A DNA stretch of 25,458 nt, from contig KE560918.1 in the NCBI GenBank assembly GCA_000442015.1, positions 1 to 25,458 of the forward strand, in the 5' to 3' direction. Positions 19,411 to 25,458 of the stretch are shown piece by piece (within the stretch, counting starts at the first letter, position 1; each line of letters begins with the position of its first letter). This stretch comes from Rozella allomycis CSF55 (Eukaryota; Rozellomycota). The notes below the pieces were generated by a model. It saw nothing but the letters and a program-made list of their open reading frames with translations, made no database searches and was not told the origin of the DNA. The position numbers were made by a program, and so were the translations under genes.

Positions 19411-19771
19411 AAAACTATTAGAAAATAATATTTACATTCACATACTTATTAAAAGTGAATCATTGATTTGCGAACGAACCCATGGGCCATGATGATGCTG
19501 AGCGGCCTTTTGTGTGCCCAGTAAAGATTATAATGTGTTATCGGATGGTGTACCTAGGTATACTTTTAATAAATTATCACAGTATGTAACAGTGACTCCA
19601 TCATAGACTCACGAAGTGTCTCGTCGCAGATCTTTCCTTTAAACCTTAGCAATGTTCTTTTCATTATGCCTGAGATTGCAAATAACAAATGTAATATAAA
19701 TTTTAACGTTATTCACCCGTTTCCCGTAAAAATCCTGGTGATTTTTTCTGGTAATTTCCAAAACTTAGTAN
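19411..19771. other. Intergenic region ending at assembly gap N19771
   Basis: No gene assigned. Two short open stretches catch the eye. One begins at ATG 19482 (MGHDDAERPFVCP); a different frame just after it reads YNVLSDGVPRYTFNKL and stops. The other runs from ATG 19666 to the N and happens to be in frame with the SYF2 exon beyond it if the gap is one base. Neither resembles a family I know. The first exon of SYF2 may be partly missing here. Confidence 0.4.
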
Positions 19772-20529
19772 GTCTTCAAAAACTAGCACAACTTAAAAAC
19801 CATCGCGTAAAAGCTTCTCTATGTTTAAATTAGGAAAAAATGCATCTGGAAAATTTAGAAGAAGTGAGAGCCGAAGAAGCTCGCAAGCGAGCTGGCCGGA
19901 TAAATTATGAGAAAATGGAAAGACAGCGACAAAAAGCTCTGAAATTAAAAGAAAAGATTGTAAAGTATTATATAATTAAGTACTAGGATGCCGAAGAGAA
20001 AGGAGAAGATCTGGAAAGACTTAAAATGCGAAAGTATACTATCGAGGAGATTGAGAAATGGAATGATAAAGAGAAGTTGCGGGAGAATCAAAAAGACCCA
20101 GGCTTTTCTGGTAAGGAGATGTTGGAAGTGGCATAGATTATCGACAAATGACCATCAGAAAATACGAAAAGTTGACGTCGAATATAAAGCCAGATTTGGA
20201 AACATATGAAAAGCAAAAAGCAGTTAATGGAATTAATGAGTATTTTGAAACAACAAACTCTTTAGCATACGATGCCATGAGTGCTGAAATTTCTTCTGCT
20301 TCTGTGGATAGAATGGTGTCAGATTTGAACAAGCAGTATTATATTCTTATTAAGCTGATATAGACTTGAAAAGAGAGAGAAATTTAGTAAAAGGAAGAGA
20401 CATGATGCAGAAAAGGAAGTCACGTATATTAATTCTAGAAATGAAACATTTAACAAGAAGATTGCCAGAAACTATGACATGTATACCAAGGAAATACGAG
20501 AAAACTTTGAAAGAGGGACTGCTTTATAA
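19772..20529 (+). CDS. SYF2: Pre-mRNA splicing factor SYF2, 5' end at gap
   Basis: Component of the Prp19/NineTeen-associated spliceosome complex. Exons 19772-19806 (partial), 19834-19959, 19987-20110, 20137-20335, 20364-20529; introns of 26-28 nt at 19807-19833, 19960-19986, 20111-20136 and 20336-20363. Diagnostic stretches: DPGFSDYRQMTIRKYEKL, NIKPDLETYEKQK, SASVDRMVSDLNKQLEKR, and the C-terminus TYINSRNETFNKKIARNYD through RENFERGTAL. The protein is highly charged and helical throughout. The first visible exon, LQKLAQLKNHR, fits the family's N-terminal helix, so the start codon lies at or before N19771; an in-frame ATG at 19840 is probably internal. The stop lies 34 bp from that of PMP3 on the other strand. 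Confidence 0.9.
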
Positions 20530-20563
20530 TAATGCCAGTGTATTTTATTTCAAATGGTAAACT

Positions 20564-20764
20564 CTAATACCTTAATATTACATAAAATGCATGTATTATT
20601 CCTTTTCTATATTTTTCTATTATGTTACCTGGAATGTATCCGAATATTGTTAGTAGAATGTTGATGATTAAATCTTTTCCAACTCCCTTTTCCATTAGAA
20701 CTCCTATTGGAGGTAATATTAAAGCGAATAGAAATTTAAAAAAGTCTGAGAAAGTGAGGGCCAT
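20564..20764 (-). CDS. PMP3: Plasma membrane proteolipid PMP3 family
   Basis: Small two-helix membrane protein of the PMP3/UPF0057 family, linked in yeast to membrane potential and cation tolerance. An uninterrupted frame of 66 codons hides a 27-nt GT-AG intron (20602-20628) without a stop. Removing it joins GYIPG directly to IIHAFYVILRY, exactly the family's second helix, and gives 57 residues, the usual size. First helix around LFALILPPIGVLM, second around LIINILLTIFGYIPGIIHAF. Keeping the intron would insert nine polar residues (NIIEKYRKG) into the second helix. The 3' end is convergent with SYF2. Confidence 0.93.
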   Translation of the reverse strand: MALTFSDFFKFLFALILPPIGVLMEKGVGKDLIINILLTIFGYIPGNIIEKYRKGIIHAFYVILRY

Positions 20765-20890
20765 ATGGGACGTTGCTTCATCGCAATATTTAAGGCCTGA
20801 AATACTTGAAGTTAATCAATGATATTTATCAATTGGATAAACTTTATAATATAGAGTATAAATGGCATTAAATAGATGCCATACGAACGG

Positions 20891-23156
20891 CTAGATATTT
20901 ATTCTAAATGTCTTTTTTATAAGTTCAAATAGTTTTTCAATGTCCAGAGTAATAAAATCAAGAAATAAGTTTTCTTTTGTATTTAATTTGAGTAATATTT
21001 CATCAAAAGTTATTTGACATGACGACAATGGATGCTCGAACCCTTTCCAAATGAATGAAGTCTATTACCTCTGTAGCTCAAATTTATATCAAGAGTACCG
21101 CTTTTAATTATTCTAATGTGTAAAAGTACATTGGATTTTCTGGTGTCAGGTATGGTTGAATTAATCAACACTCCAATTGAATTTAAATAACAAAGAGAAA
21201 ATATTTTCTCGCCATCCAGCATGTTCTGAAAAGTTTGCTCTCTAACATTGTTTAAATATAATTGATAAGTCTTGAGTTGTGATTTCAAAAATACGTTATG
21301 CTTTAAAATTGTTTCATGGACTTGAGTCAACGCCTGGTTTTCTTTTTCTAATGTTTCAATGAATATATTTGTGTTTTTGCTATTCATTTTAACAAAATAT
21401 ACCACTTGATCTTTAAAGGCATCTTTGGAAAGATAATAATCCAAGTGCATTTTCAAATTTGAATCTAGTATTGTGTGGTTTGCTATCACGTCTTCAATTG
21501 AAGATTTGTCTATATCGCCAATAGCAATATTACCATTTCGCAAAAGTCTGGTCAATAGCTTTACCAATTCTTGCAATAAAACTTCTTCAAAGTTATCGAA
21601 ATCTTTCTCATTAAAGAAAATTTATTTGTTACCTTTAGAGGTATCCCATTTGTTAACAATATCAATACTAATGCATTTGCTGTCTGCCCTCGGCACCGTT
21701 GGAGGTGAAGAGCCCAACTTGGTCATCAAGTCTATTAATGGATCGCTTGGGTTTTTAGCAATTTCCGCCAAATGTCTCTCAATCATTGAATGAAGTTCAT
21801 AAAGTTCATTTATTGTGATATTGACTCTCATTTCCTTAAAGGAATAGAGCTTTTGTGCATGCAAAGTACTTTCAAAATCTGCAACCCTACACAGTTGATT
21901 AAAAAAATCGAATAATAGTTCATTCTTTTCATCAACATATTGTTTAAATGGAAGCATATAAGATTCCTTGGAATAGCTTGGTTTGTTCGTCACGTATTGC
22001 AACAATTTCGCAATCTTTCATTTTTGTTCTAGATTTTTACCAAAATCAAGGTTCTTTGGCTTTGACTGTTTGGCTTCTCATTCACAAGAAAAAAGCACTG
22101 CGGAGTTATTATCGCTGGATTTACAAATCTCAAAATGAAAAATGCTCCGATTAGTTGATTTTCATTCTCAACTGTAATATTGGGATACAAAGCCTTCTAT
22201 GAATCAACTAATATATTTACTTTTGCATGTTCTCTAATTATTTTGCATAACCATTTGATGCCATTAGGAATACTGTCAATGGAATTTGTAATGTTTTCTA
22301 CTATTTCTGCAGTTATCTCCTTCAAGATTCTAACACTTTAAATTAATTTTGTATCAAAAATAGGCCACAAAAAGGATATGATCATCTAAATTAATTTCAT
22401 TCATATTTCCAATAGATTTGATCTAGTCTTTTCTTCATAATCTATTTACCTTGGACTTGTCAATTTCAAGGTCCAAATTGTGATTAGAAATCACCTTTTT
22501 TAAAGGTTCTGAAAGAACATTTTTCAAATAATTCTGGCCTTTTCCTCTTCTATATTATAGGAAAATGCAATAGACTAACCTTGTAAATGTTATCAGTAGC
22601 TTTAATGCAGGGCTATTTTCTCGTAACAAGTTATTGAAACCTATTTCTTCTTTCATCTGATAAACTAGCGTGCTTTTCAACAGTGAAAGCAATAATAATT
22701 CCTCTCTCTGTTCGTACTGATTTCCATACAATGTAAAATTGACAAGTTGAACAAGGGAATCCATGTCAGAGTGGGACAGATACTTAGTCAACTCGAAAAG
22801 GTAAGTAGTTTCTGTTTGTAATAGGAAAAGTAGACTTCCATAAAGCTTAATTAATGTAAATTTAACACGGTACTTGCTTCTTTTCATCTGTCAAAATTTC
22901 GTTAGAATGCAAATCAATGTTCTTGCTTCTCGCACCTTTGTCATTAAACTAATTGATAATAAAACGATTTCGTGGTTACACGTGATTGATTTTTTTGTAT
23001 GACAGCCCCAATGCGTTGGTCAAGGCCACGAACTTCCTTTTCTAACAAGTAATTGATTTTAGACTTTTCTGATATACTTTTCTTTAGTCTTTCATTTTCT
23101 AATTCCACTACTCTAATTCAAAATAAATTTGTACATAAATCTAGGCTCTGTGTCAT
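20891..23156 (-). CDS. IQGAP-type Ras GTPase-activating-like protein lacking CH and IQ regions
   Basis: Eleven exons on the minus strand: 23156-23135, 23110-22980, 22948-22874, 22845-22580, 22549-22450, 22422-22369, 22319-22221, 22196-22041, 22014-21633, 21602-21069, 21042-20891; 656 residues. Introns are 24-31 nt except 22320-22368 (49 nt). Order: N-terminal coiled coil (LELENERLKKS, EKEVRGLDQRI), then the GAP-related domain with LYGSLLFLLQTETTYLFEL, YEQREELLLLSLLKSTL, FTRRGKGQNYL (compare the IQGAP FNRGxRGQ block) and GAFILRFVNPAIITP. A RasGAP C-terminal domain follows, ending FELIKKTFRINI. The size and lack of calponin-homology and IQ motifs recall Dictyostelium DGAP1/GAPA or fission-yeast Gap1 rather than full IQGAP. 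Likely role: binding or regulating Ras/Rho-family GTPases in actin control. The start is chosen for coiled-coil continuity; an ATG at 23232 is a weaker alternative. Confidence 0.85.
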
Positions 23157-23239
23157 TGCAGCTATGCCACAATGATTCAATCGGAAAGCTCGCCGATTGT
23201 AAGTTCGAGTATTTACATATTTTTATTTTCATCGTTGCC
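23157..23239. promoter_or_regulatory. 83-bp divergent promoter with CGG-N8-CCG inverted repeat
   Basis: Separates the start codons of the RasGAP-like gene (-) and ING (+). CAATCGG (23178-23184) and CCGATTG (23193-23199) form a perfect 7-bp inverted repeat around 8 nt, giving CGG-N8-CCG. That geometry resembles sites bound by fungal Zn2Cys6 dimers and could serve both genes. Binding is inferred. Confidence 0.4.
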
Positions 23240-23998
23240 ATGAATGTGTCAGACCTATTGGAAGATTTAATTGAAAGTACCACATAGTACACTAAGAAAT
23301 AGTCAATCTTTCATCTGTTCCCAATGATTTTAATCAAAGTTTATCATTTCTTGCATCTCGTGAAGCTGAATTTGAAGGTAATTCAATCAATGACACATTA
23401 GAGATTCAGCGATGAAATATTCTGAATTAATCTATAAAGCCCTACAGCACATTAAAGTGGGAGAATTCAAAAATGAAAGCGTGTCTGGTCCATCTGACTC
23501 TCACATAATTAAGGCAAAGGTTGAAGGGGAAAAGTACTTTGAAGATGCCCTTAATGCGATCAATGAAAAGATAAGTACTGGCGACGCAGCCTTCAAGGCA
23601 GTATATATCTATTTTGATCGTGATAAGTTTAACAAGGTATTGCAAAACATTGATGAAGAGTTGATTAAAGCAAATATTGATGCTATTCCTGAGCAATCAG
23701 AAAAAGAAATTAAAAGTAACAAACTCAAGCGTCTTTTTCAGGCAACTACAAGAGGAAAAAAAGTGGGAATCTGTCCACTAATGAAACGGATGTTTATTGT
23801 ATTTGCCAACAAGTAAGTCGAAAACACTGCACGAAATAGCCGTCATATGGTGAAATGATTGGTTGTGATGGTGAAAGTTGTTCCAAAGAATGGTTTCATT
23901 ATGATTGCGTCGGGTTGACTAAACCGCCTGTTGGAAAGTGGTATTGCACTGAATGCCTATATGATCGAATGTATTCAAAAATAAATATGAGAAAATAA
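23240..23998 (+). CDS. ING-family chromatin reader with C-terminal PHD finger
   Basis: Inhibitor-of-growth type protein, 217 residues, exons 23240-23276, 23303-23378, 23405-23715, 23742-23812, 23840-23998 (introns 26-27 nt). The N-terminus ([19 protein letters not shown]...) aligns with the ING helical domain that docks to histone acetyltransferase or deacetylase complexes. A basic linker (NYKRKKSGN) precedes the PHD finger with all zinc ligands: Cys161, Cys163, Cys174, Cys179, His185, Cys188, Cys201, Cys204. [17 protein letters not shown] and WFHYDCVGL match ING PHD fingers, which read H3K4 methylation; the aromatic-cage Tyr, Met and Trp positions appear kept. Yeast counterparts are Yng1, Yng2 and Pho23; I cannot say which subtype this is. 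Confidence 0.92.
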
Positions 23999-24149
23999 TG
24001 TAATTCATAGCATGTACTTTGTTGGATTAACTCAGTTTTAATTAATGCAGATTAAAGAGCAGGAAAAATATGTGCTTTCTATTTTGTGCGTGTTAGAGAT
24101 TATGACATTTAAAGTTCGAACCTCAGAGTAGAACATTTGTTAACTTACN
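23999..24149. other. Short intergenic stretch and assembly gap N24149
   Basis: 150 bp of AT-rich sequence between the ING stop and an N at which GPHR breaks off. The last third of GPHR (roughly 110 residues by comparison with the human protein) is absent on either side, so the N hides missing sequence. GTAAGT abuts the N on the minus strand and may be an intron donor. Confidence 0.6.
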
Positions 24150-25262
24150 TGACATTAAAGTAATGTATCAAGATTCCCATTCCAGTAGTCACCGGATCAG
24201 ACTTTCCCATTCTATCAAACACAATATTTATAATAGACTAAATAAAGTTTCAATGTACTGGTTACAATTATGATTTTATATACACAATAAACAGAAAAGA
24301 TATAACCCAAAAAGTTGTAATATTGCCCTTTCCATGATTTCGCAAATAAGAGCCTTTCCTTCTCTGCGTACATTTCATCCAACTCTAAATAAATTTGCTC
24401 GGATAATATCAACAAAGCATCAACTTCCTTTCTTAATTGATCTATGCCTTATAAATTGTATTAAGATGTCATACTCCCAGTTGTAGAAAACTTAGACTGT
24501 ATTGTAGACAACATACGGGTGAAGAAACCATTATCTAAATTTCTACCGTCTTCAATTTCCTATATATCTTGACATAAATTGGTACCCTTGAGAGGCTCCA
24601 TATTCTTTTCTTTTTAGAGAAAATCATTTCTAGAGTGTGATTATACTTTTTCTCGCATTGATGAATCTCGAATTGAGTAACAGGCTTTAAGAAATAAGCC
24701 AGTGAAGTGTATGGGGCATTAACAGCTCCGAATCCAGACAATATCGCCATTAGAGTAACACCGACTATACTTATGCGACTCATACCAGGTTCAAGGGAAA
24801 ATATACCAATTATATTCATTAATTGGACTTACCTGATTCTCTTGATAGTATAGGAAACGGTTGGCCAATCTTCCAAAAAACATACATATAGAATAAGTAT
24901 ATCAAAAATGTGAGCCTAAAAGCATATGTCTTGTTTTCTGAAGGGGAATTCACCACAAATGAGACAACAATAATGTAGATTTGGTACCATGGAAGTAAAA
25001 CAATCGTCAAGAATTGCAATCCATACAGCGTTACTTTCCAATAAAACCATCTCAAATCTCTACTGAATATATCTAAAATCTCGCAAATGATTAATTCAAA
25101 CAAAATGCAAGATAACGAAAATGTAGTCGAAAAGAAAATTTGGAGCTTGAAATCTTGAGCTTCAAAATTCCTGAATAACTTTTTCATGAAGAAAACCCAT
25201 CCAAATGCAAAGAAAAATAGTTGATTTGAAACCAGCAGCACCGCCTCCGTTAAAAAGTACAT
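24150..25262 (-). CDS. GPHR: Golgi pH regulator / GTG-type channel, 3' truncated by gap
   Basis: Homologue of GPHR (GPR89), a multipass Golgi anion channel; plant GTG proteins are relatives. Exons seen: 25262-24833, 24806-24586, 24559-24475, 24447-24266, 24237-24150; introns 24807-24832, 24560-24585, 24448-24474 and 24238-24265 (26-28 nt). About 335 residues are readable. Landmarks: FFFAFGWVFFMKKLFRNFE, SCILFELIICEIL, FWKIGQPFPILS, GVTLMAILSGFGAVNAPYT, the charged IFSKKKR of the central cytosolic coiled region, EVDALLILSEQIYLELDEMY, GQYYNFLGYIFSVYCVYKI and NIVFDRMGKSDPVTTG. All align without large gaps to the human protein. The first intron ends in TG instead of AG. The final transmembrane helices are lost at N24149. 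Confidence 0.93.
24807..24832 (-). other. GPHR: GT-TG intron in GPHR
   Basis: 26 nt with a perfect GTAAGT donor and a 3' end ATTG. Removing it joins RESG to IFSLEPGMSR, matching human GPHR (HGILSIEQLISR) residue for residue in spacing. The next AG downstream (54-nt intron) would put the frame into an immediate stop. Confidence 0.7.
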
Positions 25263-25383
25263 AAGAGGCTTGGCTTTTGTGGCATTAATTGGTTCAAAGT
25301 TAAGTACTAGTCATTTGTAATTAATGTGAGTTAAAAAAATATCTAAACGCGCCGGGATTTCAAGCCACCGATTTTTTTATCGC
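25263..25383. promoter_or_regulatory. Divergent intergenic region GPHR / LYAR
   Basis: 121 bp between the two start codons, so both promoters must fit here. A-rich tract at about 25335-25341 and T-rich tract at 25372-25378; no distinct TATA box seen. Confidence 0.4.
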
Positions 25384-25458
25384 ATGCCCTCTTTTGTTTG
25401 TGAAAGTTGTCAAGAAACTCTGAAGAAAGGGAAACTGGATCAACATAAAAGTAGATGC
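25384..25458 (+). CDS. LYAR-type zinc-finger nucleolar protein, N-terminal 25 residues
   Basis: ATG at 25384 opens MPSFVCESCQETLKKGKLDQ, followed by HKSRC, up to the window edge. CxxC...HxxxC in this spacing is the first C2HC finger of LYAR-like proteins (human: CNACGESVKKIQVEKHVSVC). Members act in nucleolar ribosome biogenesis. Only the start is visible, so the rest of the protein cannot be judged. Confidence 0.75.
   Translation, partial: MPSFVCESCQETLKKGKLDQHKSRC

Noticed and set aside
23161-23220. tRNA-like TTCGAGT motif
   Set aside because: The flanking five-base stems do not pair with a seven-base loop and there is no acceptor or anticodon stem.
23230-23239. RasGAP-like start at ATG 23232, 7 bp from the ING start
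   Set aside because: It needs a 22-nt intron and yields a non-homologous N-terminus; starting at 23156 with a 24-nt intron leads straight into the coiled coil.
24090-24145. tRNA-like GTTCGAACC motif
   Set aside because: Only two of five stem positions pair around TTCGAAC and no cloverleaf can be drawn.
1-25458. CRISPR array, prokaryotic operon or integrated mobile element
   Set aside because: No spaced repeats, transposase, integrase or terminal inverted repeats seen; the repeats found are protein-coding tandem units, assembly joins or promoter palindromes.

Overview
This is an AT-rich, gene-dense eukaryotic nuclear window. It carries conserved eukaryotic genes (RPB2, SKI3, MCC alpha subunit, SYF2, PMP3, an IQGAP-type RasGAP, an ING/PHD protein, Golgi pH regulator, the start of a LYAR-type gene) interrupted by about 52 spliceosomal introns, nearly all 24-31 nt long. 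Gene content and RPB2 sequence fit the fungal side of the opisthokonts. The tiny introns, low GC and compactness suggest an early-diverging, possibly parasitic lineage such as Cryptomycota/Rozella. That assignment is inference; no search could be run. A biotin-dependent leucine-catabolism enzyme with a presequence-like N-terminus argues for a working mitochondrion.

Layout. 0.2-0.5 kb: small unidentified two-intron gene (+). 0.8-5.5 kb: SKI3 (-), broken only by two assembly joins. 5.6-9.4 kb: two putative membrane/surface proteins (-), one large and repeat-bearing, the other with a divergent J-domain. 9.7-13.3 kb: RPB2 (+), with seven introns and an apparent 5-nt exon. 13.8-16.7 kb: two tandem surface-protein paralogues (+) separated by a degenerate copy of the 5' end of the neighbouring MCC alpha gene. 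16.9-19.4 kb: MCC alpha (+), 15 exons. 19.8-20.5 kb: SYF2 (+), convergent with PMP3 (-, 20.6-20.8 kb). 20.9-23.2 kb: IQGAP-type RasGAP (-), divergent from ING (+, 23.2-24.0 kb). 24.15-25.26 kb: 5' part of GPHR (-), cut by an assembly gap, divergent from LYAR (+), which runs off the end.

The least ordinary part is the set of four genes flanking RPB2 (5586-7526, 7615-9377, 13809-15034, 15610-16674). They share a build: lumenal or extracellular N-terminal region, a helical segment ending in a Trp-containing motif, a mid-protein hydrophobic segment, an acidic or repeat-rich stretch, and a C-terminal Gly-rich transmembrane helix with a basic tail. Three of the four share a phase-2 intron at the start of the mid hydrophobic segment. 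They look like one fast-evolving, lineage-specific family that I cannot match to a known one.

Seven single Ns lie in the window (1698, 5171, 13468, 14734, 15034, 19771, 24149). Three are flanked by near-identical direct repeats that break reading frames; disregarding one copy restores each frame, so these are best read as unmerged contig ends, perhaps from two haplotypes. Other Ns hide sequence and truncate genes.
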